DNA of 64,000 bases, taken from Nitrospira sp. Lineage in GTDB: Bacteria > Nitrospirota > Nitrospiria > Nitrospirales > Nitrospiraceae. Location: assembly GCA_022226935.1 (NCBI GenBank), contig CP092081.1, positions 2,752,181 to 2,816,180 on the forward strand, in the 5' to 3' direction. The stretch's first letter is position 1, and the number at the start of each line of letters is the position of its first letter. Shown one piece after another: positions 8,352-16,258 of the stretch. The notes beneath the pieces were generated by a model. That model saw only the letters and a list, made by a program, of their open reading frames with translations, ran no database searches and was not told where the DNA came from. The translations under genes and the position numbers were made by a program.

Positions 8352-9226
8352 GACGGCCGCCTTCCGTCTCGACGACGGACTAACGTTTGCAATGCCATCC
8401 GCATGTCCGCCTGAGGCAAATGGATCCGTCCTCCATGACCGGCCAGTACCCATTCGAATGAATAGGATGTCAACGTCGCGATCGATTGCCGCAACGCGTC
8501 GGCATCCCAGACTAATTGCTGAGGGGAGCCTAATTCATTGGTCTCCGGATCCCACCAGAGATGGTCACCCGTGAACAAGAACCGATCACGATAGAGGAGA
8601 CAGAGGCTGCCCGCCGTATGGCCGGGGACCGGGATGATCCGAAACTCCGGTCGATAGGAAATTGCATCGATACCCTCCACGATGTCCTCCGCCTCCGGCA
8701 TAGCATGGACATCCGCTCGGTGAATGATGCGTCTCGCCCCAAATCGGTGCGCGTACCGGGCGGCATCGGCCACATCGTCTTCGTGCGTCAGGAAGATGTG
8801 CGTGATCCCTCCCATCCGGTCGAAGGCCTCGACCAGAGGCTTGAGATATCGCGGCGAATCGATCAGCCAGTTGCCCTCTGGATGCCGGACGAAGAAGCTG
8901 TTCGCGCCAAAGGATTGTTCTGAATTGAAGCCGCAATAGTAGACGTCGTCTTCCATGAGGAGAGGGAAATCGGCCTTCGCTGCCTGCAGCACGGCGTTGT
9001 CGCTCTGCTCGGTTCCAATCGATCCGGTGGGGCAGGCGAGAAGAGCACGGTAGGCCGACCTGACTTGCTGCTCGGTGACGGGTTGATGCAGCACGGCGGA
9101 GTACTCTCCGACTTCCTCAAAGCTGGCAGGGGCGAGCTGTCGGCAGGCATCGCAGTTGATGCAGGTGGCGTCGACATAGAAGTTACCGTTAACATTCGCA
9201 TCAAGCCTTTTTTTATAGTCAGCCAT
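8348..9226 (-). CDS. Ferredoxin-domain / metallo-beta-lactamase-fold hydrolase
   Basis: The protein has 292 residues. Residues about 20-75 are a small ferredoxin with CINCDAC and a later CPTG, which fits one Fe-S cluster. Residues about 95-285 are an MBL fold with THEDDVADA, VPGHTAGS, FTGDHLW and AGHGG. The usual THxHxDH is altered: only the first His and the acidic residues are kept, so metal binding may differ. Substrate unknown. It is coupled to the ankyrin gene by a 4-bp overlap. Confidence 0.85.
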   Translation of the reverse strand: MADYKKRLDANVNGNFYVDATCINCDACRQLAPASFEEVGEYSAVLHQPVTEQQVRSAYRALLACPTGSIGTEQSDNAVLQAAKADFPLLMEDDVYYCGFNSEQSFGANSFFVRHPEGNWLIDSPRYLKPLVEAFDRMGGITHIFLTHEDDVADAARYAHRFGARRIIHRADVHAMPEAEDIVEGIDAISYRPEFRIIPVPGHTAGSLCLLYRDRFLFTGDHLWWDPETNELGSPQQLVWDADALRQSIATLTSYSFEWVLAGHGGRIHLPQADMRMALQTLVRRRDGRRPS

Positions 9227-9233
9227 GGAACTA

Positions 9234-9989
9234 CTACGGCTTCAGTGTGGCGATTGACTTCAATCTGTTTGCGAGCTCTGGACCAAACGACTCAAAAGCT
9301 AGCCTCTTTGCCTCTGCAACAGAGTCTTTATCCTGGAGAACCAGCTGCGGCCCCATTTTTGATCCAAGACCTTCGGACTCCACGCTTAAATAAAGATATT
9401 GGTTCTTTACGTCCCACATAGCTCCATCCAACACGAACAATGAATCGGCATGAGTTCCAGGGACGAGCCACAGGCCAACGACCGTCAAGTACAAGAATGC
9501 TGCGTAATTATTGTACCGATCGACATCGGCAATTCCGTTGATGACAAGAACGGCATCGGCCCCATGTTCCGCAGCTGCCAGTCTTATGCCCTCGATGTTA
9601 TTCCTCGACACCCTCGCTTGAGGAATGATGAACATATCGGAAATCACACCATCCGACTTCAGCTTATCGGCCAGGGATAATATTTGATTCTTGTCATCCC
9701 CCTCCCATCTCCAGTCCTTCGCCTCAACAGGCACTCGAAGTGGTGGCGCAGCATGAGGTGTCCGTTCGTAATTAAGCGTATCCACTGTCCCTGGCTGCAT
9801 ATAAACAGCTAGGCGAAATGGAAACTTCAGTTGTGGCTTGAGTTCGAGCGCTCGCTGAATATCAGAGCTCGTTATGTGCGGCGGTGCCTCATGGGTCATC
9901 TGCTGGCGAAGAGCTCCCCGATCAAAACCCCTCGCGGCACAACCAGCCATCAACAACGCCACTACTACCGCGAGAATCCGCTTCGACAT
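9234..9989 (-). CDS. Lipoprotein of unknown function
   Basis: About 251 residues starting at 9989, where GAGGGAGG lies 4-5 bp upstream; the longer in-frame reading lacks this. It has a lipobox LLMAGC near residue 17. The body mixes alpha and beta, with one hydrophobic stretch (YAAFLYLTVVGLWLVPG) near residue 170 and a GADAVLVINGIADV motif seen in several outer-membrane-associated lipoproteins. No confident family name. It ends 8 bp before the ferredoxin-MBL start. Confidence 0.75.
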   Translation of the reverse strand: MSKRILAVVVALLMAGCAARGFDRGALRQQMTHEAPPHITSSDIQRALELKPQLKFPFRLAVYMQPGTVDTLNYERTPHAAPPLRVPVEAKDWRWEGDDKNQILSLADKLKSDGVISDMFIIPQARVSRNNIEGIRLAAAEHGADAVLVINGIADVDRYNNYAAFLYLTVVGLWLVPGTHADSLFVLDGAMWDVKNQYLYLSVESEGLGSKMGPQLVLQDKDSVAEAKRLAFESFGPELANRLKSIATLKP

Positions 9990-10085
9990 ATTTCCTCCCT
10001 CAATAAAGGAATTCATAGCGTCGCTCTCAACACTTATCATGTTCCTAATGCGCTTATGGATCACTAGATCATTGACGGGACACTC

Positions 10086-10721
10086 TTACCGCAGGTTTGT
10101 TTTCTTGATTCGATCCACCGCCCGCCACAGATACCAGGCGGCGGCAGTACGGTACGGCCGCCACCGTTCTCCGTATCGTAACAGTTCTTGAGGGGTCGGC
10201 ATCACCGGCCGCTTGTAAGCAATCCGGAATCCATTCCGCACGCCAAAGTCATCGACCGGCAGGACGTCGGGACGGCCCAGTTGAAAGATCAACAACATTT
10301 CCACGGTCCACCGGCCAATCCCTCGGACCGCCACCAGCCTGTCGACAATGGCGTCGTCGTCGAGCCGCCGAATGACAGCCGCGGTGGGGAGGGTGCCATC
10401 GATCGCTTTCGCCGCCAGGTCCTGCAGCGCGGCAATCTTCGCGCGAGAGAATCCCGCCTCTCGGATTCTCTCCGGCGCCAAGGCCAACACGTCTGCCGGT
10501 TGGGGAAACCGACGCCCCGGGCACAAGGCGATGAATCGCGTGAGAATACACTCCGCCGCCTTCTCATGCAGTTGCTGATACGCGATGGCACGAACCAGGG
10601 ATTCAAATGGAGAGCGCCTTGGCGGAGGAGGCAGCGCATAGGGTCCCACCTGGCCGATCAGGGTTTTCATGACCGGATCGATCCTGCACAGGTGGGCAAT
10701 TTCAAAGGAGGGCTGGTTCAT
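10086..10721 (-). CDS. DNA-3-methyladenine glycosylase II, AlkA type
   Basis: It has 211 residues. A helix-hairpin-helix/GPD motif is seen at VRGIGRWTVEMLLIFQLG, followed by the catalytic aspartate in LPVDDFGVRNG. This family excises alkylated bases in base-excision repair. It lacks the N-terminal beta domain of E. coli AlkA, as many bacterial short forms do. Stand-alone gene. Confidence 0.92.
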   Translation of the reverse strand: MNQPSFEIAHLCRIDPVMKTLIGQVGPYALPPPPRRSPFESLVRAIAYQQLHEKAAECILTRFIALCPGRRFPQPADVLALAPERIREAGFSRAKIAALQDLAAKAIDGTLPTAAVIRRLDDDAIVDRLVAVRGIGRWTVEMLLIFQLGRPDVLPVDDFGVRNGFRIAYKRPVMPTPQELLRYGERWRPYRTAAAWYLWRAVDRIKKTNLR

Positions 10722-10851
10722 GCGACTTCACCTGGAACATGCTATCCGCCAAAGAGACGTGACTGACCACGGCGCTGCCTTACGCGTCACCTGTCACAAT
10801 CCACATTTGCGGCTGCCGGAAACGGTGTGAGCGGACATTTTCGGCAACCGG

Positions 10852-11235
10852 TTACGCGACGATGGCATCAGCTTCAATTTCGACTAGCATGTCCGGATCG
10901 ATCAAGCGCTTCACCTCCACCATGGTGGTCGCGGGCCTGACCGCCCCGAAGACTTCCCCGTGTGCGCGGCCGACTTCCTGCCATTGATCGATATTGGCCA
11001 TATAAATGCGCGTCCGCACCACGTCCGCGATCGATGCACCGGCCTGCACGAGCGCCGCTTCAATCGTCTTCAAGGCCTGAATGGTCTGCTCGTAGGGATC
11101 ATCCTTCCCTACGAGTCCCGCCCCCGTCATCGCGGTCGTCCCCGAGACCTGCACGGACTGGCCGACGCGCACTGCACGCGAATAGCCGATTTTGCCTTCC
11201 CAAGGTCCCCCCGTCGAAACGTTCTGCCTCGCCAT
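10852..11235 (-). CDS. RidA family protein (enamine/imine deaminase)
   Basis: 127 residues with the RidA pattern: VSGTTAMTG, VVRTRIYMANI with the conserved Arg, RPATTMVEV and the C-terminal VEIEADAI. RidA proteins hydrolyse reactive enamines or imines. It lies 39 bp downstream of an SDR gene on the same strand. Confidence 0.9.
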   Translation of the reverse strand: MARQNVSTGGPWEGKIGYSRAVRVGQSVQVSGTTAMTGAGLVGKDDPYEQTIQALKTIEAALVQAGASIADVVRTRIYMANIDQWQEVGRAHGEVFGAVRPATTMVEVKRLIDPDMLVEIEADAIVA

Positions 11236-11274
11236 GATTCCTCCTTTGATCGTTTGCAGTAATCTTGCTTGGGG

Positions 11275-12036
11275 TCACATCACCAGACCACCGCCCGCCT
11301 GGATCACCTGCCCGGTCAACCATCGCGCCTGTTCACTCACCAAGAACGCCACCACATCGGCGATATCGGAGGGAAGCCCGAGCCGCTGCGTGGGGGACAT
11401 CTGCGCGCCCATCTCCCGATAGGGCTCCGTCAAGACTCCGGTGTCCGTAAAACCAGGAAGCACCGTGTTGACCGTAATGCCTCGGGTAGCCAATTCCTGG
11501 GCAAGGCCTTTGCCGTACTGTTCCAGCGCCGCTTTGCTCCCCAAGTGTGCGGTGGCACCCGGAAACTTCAGATGGGTGAGCGCTGACGAAATATTCACGA
11601 TGCGTCCACCGTCGCTGAGCACTCGCGCTGCGGCCTGCATGGCAAAGTAGGGTCCCTTCGCGTTCAGCGCGAGAATCGCGTCGAACTCCTCTTCAGTCGT
11701 CTCCAGCAAGGGACGAGGAAGAAACCGGCCCGCATTGTTCACAAGGATATCCAGACGGCTCAATTCCTTCACCGTCTCCCGCACCAAACGCTGAGCTTCG
11801 GCTACGCGGCTCATGTCGGCTTGTCGCACCAAGGCCCGTCCTCCGCTGGACTGAATGCCTTCGGCCACTTGCTGGGCTTTCTCGGCATGCACATGGTAGT
11901 GGACGACCACCGTCGCGCCATCCCGAGCCAATCGTTCGGCAATCGCCCTGCCGATGCCGCTGGACGACCCGGTGACAATGGCGACTTTGCCCGTCAAGGA
12001 TCCCATTTCGGTATCTCTGACAGTCATGTGATCCAT
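11275..12036 (-). CDS. SDR-family oxidoreductase with altered catalytic Tyr
   Basis: It has about 253 residues. The TGSSSGIG cofactor motif, NNAG, and the catalytic-Ser region NISSALTH are present. The YxxxK motif instead reads H-L-G-S-K (AHLGSKAALEQY): the catalytic Tyr is His, a single TAC to CAC change. It may be inactive or use a different acid. The start is uncertain: ATGs at 12036, 12027 and 12006 are all in frame, and the reading further upstream has no support. Confidence 0.85.
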   Translation of the reverse strand: MDHMTVRDTEMGSLTGKVAIVTGSSSGIGRAIAERLARDGATVVVHYHVHAEKAQQVAEGIQSSGGRALVRQADMSRVAEAQRLVRETVKELSRLDILVNNAGRFLPRPLLETTEEEFDAILALNAKGPYFAMQAAARVLSDGGRIVNISSALTHLKFPGATAHLGSKAALEQYGKGLAQELATRGITVNTVLPGFTDTGVLTEPYREMGAQMSPTQRLGLPSDIADVVAFLVSEQARWLTGQVIQAGGGLVM

Positions 12037-12347
12037 GGATAATCCCGTTCGTGCGATCGTGGTGAAATAGAAAGACGGTTGCACCGAGCCCGAGCATTTT
12101 GCGACAGACAGCCCGGCGCCTGCACACTGTATCAATTCACCTGAGCCGAGATCCAACGGCAATTCTTATGGGACCTACACAGCAGACACAGGGGCGAGAA
12201 TATAGGGTGAGGAGTGGCACGGGCGAGGATCAGACCGCGATGTCTGCTCTACGGTCATTCGGTTGTTGGGGGGAGAAATCCTCGAGCCGCTCGTTTCATT
12301 TCGATTTCTTAACGAATCCAACGCGACAAGAAAGAGAGCGACCTCTC

Positions 12348-12953
12348 CTACGGTTTCAACCATTCAGGCTGATGATTCCAAGTTCCGTGAGAGACGAATT
12401 CCGTGCTGAATTTTCGTTCCCGCGGTTTCACTTCTCGTTCGCGCAGATAGTCTGGCAGTGCGGCTGCATCACCAGGATACCCGACCGCGATCATCGCCAC
12501 CGGCTCATGCCCCGCCGGCACACCGAGGTCTGTGCGTGCCTTCTCCATGTCGAAGCCCGCCATCTGGTGCGCGATTAATCCCATCGCGGTGGCCTGCAAG
12601 CAGAGACTGAGCGCCGCCATTCCCGTGTCATGCAACGCGTGCCGGTTTGGCGTGCCCTCGTCCTCGAAATTCAGCCGCGCGACGGAGAGCATCAGCACGG
12701 GCGCCCGGAACGCCCATTTCTTGTTGCCTTCCTTGAGACAGGCAAACAGCCGGTCATACGCCACCTGATCGGCCTTCGTCCCGACGATGAAATGCCACGG
12801 CTGTTCGTTGTTTGACGAGGGAGCCCATCTGGCCGCTTCAAACAGACTTCTCAATTTTTCCGGTTCGACCATGCGTTCCGAATAGGCCCGTGGGCTCCAG
12901 CGTTGCCGAAGCACATCATGGATCGGATATTGCGTCTCAGCGGGCTTTTCCAT
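12348..12953 (-). CDS. Nitroreductase-family FMN oxidoreductase
   Basis: 201 residues. RQRWSPRAYSERMV and AARWAPSSNNEQPWHFIV are the FMN-phosphate binding blocks of the nitroreductase fold, and AVGYPGD is near the end. The family reduces nitroaromatics, quinones or flavins with NAD(P)H. It follows the acetyltransferase gene by 18 bp on the same strand. Substrate cannot be read. Confidence 0.9.
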   Translation of the reverse strand: MEKPAETQYPIHDVLRQRWSPRAYSERMVEPEKLRSLFEAARWAPSSNNEQPWHFIVGTKADQVAYDRLFACLKEGNKKWAFRAPVLMLSVARLNFEDEGTPNRHALHDTGMAALSLCLQATAMGLIAHQMAGFDMEKARTDLGVPAGHEPVAMIAVGYPGDAAALPDYLREREVKPRERKFSTEFVSHGTWNHQPEWLKP

Positions 12954-12971
12954 GAACGATCCTTTCGTGAA

Positions 12972-13556
12972 TTATTCCGTTGTGAGGGGAGGTGAGACCG
13001 ATGTGCGCACCACGCGTGCCGGATTGCCGACCGCGACACAATCGGCGGGAACTGAGCGTACGACCACGCTGCCCGCACCCACCACACTGCGATCACCAAT
13101 CGTCACACCGGGCAGAATCACCGCTCCGCCCCCGATCCAGACGTCATTACCGATACGGATCGGTCGTGCTGATTCCAATCCAGACCGGCGCACATCTGCG
13201 TCGAGCGGATGTTGTGCCGTGTAGAGCTGCACGGATGGGCCGACTTGCACGTCATTCCCGATGTCGATAGGAGCACAGTCGAGAAAAATGCAGTGATAGT
13301 TGATGAACACGTTCCGGCCCAGGCGGATGTTGTAGCCGTAGTCGCAAGTGAACTGAGGCATAATGACGGTTCCCTCTCCGACGGAACCCATCACATCACG
13401 GAGCAGTGACAGAAGCAGATCAGGCTCACCATCCGAGATGGCATTATAGCGAGCGAGCATCATCTGCGCGCGCCGACGCTCCATGGTGAGCTCAGCCGAG
13501 GATGCGCGGTACAATTCGCCCGCCAACATTTTTGTTTTGTCGGATGTTTGAGGCAT
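12972..13556 (-). CDS. Maltose/galactoside O-acetyltransferase-like, hexapeptide repeat
   Basis: 194 residues. MLAGELYRASSAEL is the N-terminal mac domain, and left-handed beta-helix hexapeptide repeats follow (IGNDVQVGPSV, IGNDVWIGGGAVILPGVTIG). AQHPLDADVRR carries the catalytic His. It transfers acetyl from acetyl-CoA to a sugar hydroxyl. It lies 17 bp downstream of the HAD phosphatase gene. Confidence 0.9.
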   Translation of the reverse strand: MPQTSDKTKMLAGELYRASSAELTMERRRAQMMLARYNAISDGEPDLLLSLLRDVMGSVGEGTVIMPQFTCDYGYNIRLGRNVFINYHCIFLDCAPIDIGNDVQVGPSVQLYTAQHPLDADVRRSGLESARPIRIGNDVWIGGGAVILPGVTIGDRSVVGAGSVVVRSVPADCVAVGNPARVVRTSVSPPLTTE

Positions 13557-13573
13557 GGCGTTCGCCCCGTCTC

Positions 13574-14272
13574 TTACATGAGCGGGTCAGGCCGAACCCC
13601 GCATTCATCCAGATGACGCAGAAGGTCGGCCGGATCATGGTAAGTACGGTATGCACCTGCCCGCTCCAATTCTTCCCGGCCGTAGCCGCCCGACAACAGG
13701 CCAACACCAAGGGCAGAGGCACGCCGAGCTGCCAAGAGATCCCAGACACTGTCTCCAACCACGATGCACTTTGCAATGGGAACCTTGAGCTGTTCGGCAG
13801 CGGCGAGAAACAAATCCGGATCCGGCTTGGCCCGTTTCACCTGATCCCGTGTCACCACCGGCGTGCCTTCAGGCAGCTTCAGCAATTTCAAGGTGTGCTG
13901 CGCGCTCTGCAGTCGTCCGCTGGTGGCAATGGCATAGGGCACACGACCCGCCGTCAGCGCATCCAGCAGGTCCTGCGCGCCGGGCAATGTCCGGAGCGAT
14001 GGTGCCTGCCTTACGAAGGCTTCGGCATGTACTCGCTGAATGCGCTCCGCCTCTTCCTTCGACACCGGGCGACCCGTTTCGCGCAAGAGGGCATGTAGCA
14101 TGAGGCCGCCGCTCATGCCGATTTGGCGATGGATCCTCCAGACCGGCAATTCAATGCCTGCGGCTTGAGTGGCTTCACGCCAGGCCAGCACATGCTGATA
14201 GACACTGTCGACCAACGTGCCGTCCAGGTCGAAGAGAAACGCGATCCCATCACGATCATGCCCTATAGCCAT
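13574..14272 (-). CDS. HAD-superfamily phosphatase
   Basis: About 232 residues from the ATG at 14272, 5 bp after the osmC-like stop. Motif I FLFDLDGTLVDS, motif II ATSG, motif III RAKPDP and motif IV VVGDSVWDLLAA are all intact. It resembles phosphoglycolate phosphatase or beta-phosphoglucomutase types; the substrate is not determined. The longer reading to 14371 would run into the upstream gene and is not supported. Confidence 0.9.
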   Translation of the reverse strand: MAIGHDRDGIAFLFDLDGTLVDSVYQHVLAWREATQAAGIELPVWRIHRQIGMSGGLMLHALLRETGRPVSKEEAERIQRVHAEAFVRQAPSLRTLPGAQDLLDALTAGRVPYAIATSGRLQSAQHTLKLLKLPEGTPVVTRDQVKRAKPDPDLFLAAAEQLKVPIAKCIVVGDSVWDLLAARRASALGVGLLSGGYGREELERAGAYRTYHDPADLLRHLDECGVRPDPLM

Positions 14273-14277
14273 AGCTG

Positions 14278-14703
14278 TCAGCTCTCCAACTTGGCATCCA
14301 TGGTGATGGTGGTATTCAAGAGGCGGGAAATGGGGCAGCCGGTTTTGGCTGCCGTAGTCGCTTTCTCCCATGCCGCATTGTCAGCCTTAGGCACCTTCCC
14401 CTTGACGTCGAGATGAATGCCGGTGACGGTCCATCCTGCGTCGAGCTTCTCCATGGTGACCGTGGCGGTCGTCGCCAACTGGTCGGCCACGAGATTTGCC
14501 GCGCCCAACTGCCCTGAGAGGGCCATGGTAAAACAGCCGGCATGGGCGGCGGCGATCAACTCTTCCGGGTTCGTTCCTTTACCATTCTCGAACCTAGTAC
14601 TAAATGAGTATTGCGTGCCGGCCAACACACCGCTGTCGGTCGAGACCGTCCCTTTGCCGGTTTTGAGGTCTCCCTGCCATTGTGCCGACGCATTCCGTTT
14701 CAT
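14278..14703 (-). CDS. OsmC-family organic hydroperoxide reductase
   Basis: 141 residues, usual for OsmC. The two redox cysteines are in AHAGCFTMAL and KTGCPISR, and the NPEEL glutamate is present. These thiol peroxidases reduce organic hydroperoxides. It lies 14 bp after the alcohol dehydrogenase gene, so the two are likely co-transcribed as stress genes. Confidence 0.93.
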   Translation of the reverse strand: MKRNASAQWQGDLKTGKGTVSTDSGVLAGTQYSFSTRFENGKGTNPEELIAAAHAGCFTMALSGQLGAANLVADQLATTATVTMEKLDAGWTVTGIHLDVKGKVPKADNAAWEKATTAAKTGCPISRLLNTTITMDAKLES

Positions 14704-14717
14704 GACCGCCTCCGTTG

Positions 14718-15737
14718 TTAAGGGTTCATCGTCAGGACGGCGCGAAAGCGCGCCTTGCCGCTCATCATCTGTTGATAGGCTTCTTGTGCGCGTGCCAGCG
14801 GATACCGCTCGATCATCGGTCGCACGCCAGTCATGGCGCTGAACCGTAACGTGTCTTCAGAATCCTTCGCCGTGCCAGATGGCCAGCCTTGGACGGAGGC
14901 GCGCTTGCCGATCAAGGTAATGGCATTCACCATGACCGGCTCACCGGGGGCAGCGACGACCAGCAATGTGCCGTTCGCGCCCAGTCCGTCGACCATCGAG
15001 GCGATCGCTTTGCTGTCCGGCGCGGTCGCAAGAATCACCCGCGCACCGCCCAGTCGCTGAAGTTCCTCGGCTGGATTCACCACCGCGGCATCGAGGTAGA
15101 CCGCCGCACCAAGCTGACGGGCCAGCGGCTCCTTGTCTTTGCCGCGTCCGACCGCAACAGTTTTCAAACCCATCTTCGAGGCATACTGAATGCCGAGATG
15201 TCCCAGTCCCCCGATGCCTTGTATTGCGACCAGGTCCCCGGACCGCGCGCCACTGTGACGCAAACTATTGAAGGTCGTAATGCCGGCGCACAGCAGTGGA
15301 GCGGCTTCTTCGAACGACAACTCATCCGGCAGGGCAGCGACGGCTTCCTTCGGCACCACCACATATTCCGCCCAACCGCCGTCGTAGCTGATCCCGCAGA
15401 CCTGGCCCGAACGGCACACAATAAAATCTCCCCGGCGACAGGCATCACACTGGCCGCAATGACCTCCATGCCAACCGACACCGACACGTTGACCCGGTTT
15501 CCATGCCGTGACAGTAGATCCCACCTCATCGACCAATCCGGCAATTTCATGTCCCGGGATACGGGGAAATTGCAGCCCCGGCCAATGTCCTTCTTTCACG
15601 AACATGTCACTATGGCAGACGCCGCAAGCTTGGACCTTCACCCGCACCTGCCCGGGTTGTGGTGTGGGAACTTCGCGTTCGACCAGCTCCCATTCGGCCC
15701 CCGGTCGTGTGGCTTGAATAGCCTTCATCCGCGCCAT
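14718..15737 (-). CDS. Zinc-dependent alcohol dehydrogenase
   Basis: 339 residues. The catalytic zinc site is CGVCHSD plus GHE; the structural zinc cysteines are in HCGQCDACRRGDFIVC; the NAD-binding loop is GIGGLGHLG. It is close to AdhP-type medium-chain dehydrogenases. A GGAGGAGG ribosome site precedes the ATG at 15737, and the gene overlaps the preceding small ORF by 13 bp. Confidence 0.93.
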   Translation of the reverse strand: MARMKAIQATRPGAEWELVEREVPTPQPGQVRVKVQACGVCHSDMFVKEGHWPGLQFPRIPGHEIAGLVDEVGSTVTAWKPGQRVGVGWHGGHCGQCDACRRGDFIVCRSGQVCGISYDGGWAEYVVVPKEAVAALPDELSFEEAAPLLCAGITTFNSLRHSGARSGDLVAIQGIGGLGHLGIQYASKMGLKTVAVGRGKDKEPLARQLGAAVYLDAAVVNPAEELQRLGGARVILATAPDSKAIASMVDGLGANGTLLVVAAPGEPVMVNAITLIGKRASVQGWPSGTAKDSEDTLRFSAMTGVRPMIERYPLARAQEAYQQMMSGKARFRAVLTMNP

Positions 15738-15922
15738 GGCTGGTCCTCCTCCGTTCCCTTCTCGATTTCACATCCATCGTCCTTCCACCAACGCCATCCG
15801 CCACCCAACTCCACCATAGGGTAGTCCTTGCCGGAGCACATCGAACCGGTCGTAAAAGCCTTTTTTGCCTCGAACCCCTCTTTCGCCTGCGCCGGTTCGT
15901 TGAACGTCGCTTGTGTCGCCAT
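15725..15922 (-). CDS. Small hypothetical protein before the alcohol dehydrogenase
   Basis: A 65-residue ORF with a strong ribosome site (AAGGAGG, 8 bp before ATG). It overlaps the dehydrogenase start by 13 bp, so the dehydrogenase ribosome site lies inside it. It is rich in Trp, Gly and Lys near the C-terminus (GGGWRWWKDD) with two cysteines. I recognise no family. The ribosome site and coupling favour a real gene. Confidence 0.55.
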   Translation of the reverse strand: MATQATFNEPAQAKEGFEAKKAFTTGSMCSGKDYPMVELGGGWRWWKDDGCEIEKGTEEDQPWRG

Positions 15923-16052
15923 GCTTCGGCCTCCTTATTTGTGGGCACTGCGCCTACTACTCGTCGTTCGATCGTGCCGGTCATGTCGTAATGCATCCGC
16001 CTCGACGGAGTTCCATCACGGTCACTTCGATCCTAAGCATCCTGACACGATC

Positions 16053-16258
16053 TTAGCGTTCTGTGCCGCACTGAGCAATGAGCCGCACGTAGAATCGACA
16101 GCCCGGTCCCTTTTGACCCTCATCGGTCTCGGAGTTGCCCTTCGTCGAGACTGATGGAACTCCCCCGCAGACCACCAAATACGCGAGACCGCCGATGATC
16201 GCAAGGTTCTTCATCACATGCACGGTGAGTCCGAAATAATGACGCCCGCCGGTGTCTA
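16053..16258 (-). pseudogene. Remnant of a DoxX-family gene
   Basis: Reading minus from about 16258 gives HYFGLTVHVMKNLAIIGGLAYL, which matches the last helix of the tandem DoxX protein at 20450-21283 (FAKNLAIIGGLCYVGAYG). No start or N-terminal helices remain, and the tail after the helix is unrelated to DoxX. The frame runs past the 3' end of the NDH-2 fusion gene, so the N-terminal part was probably lost at this junction. An 11-bp inverted repeat (GGAGTTCCATC at 16007-16017, its complement at 16153-16163) flanks part of it. No gene is seen in 15923-16052. Confidence 0.7.
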
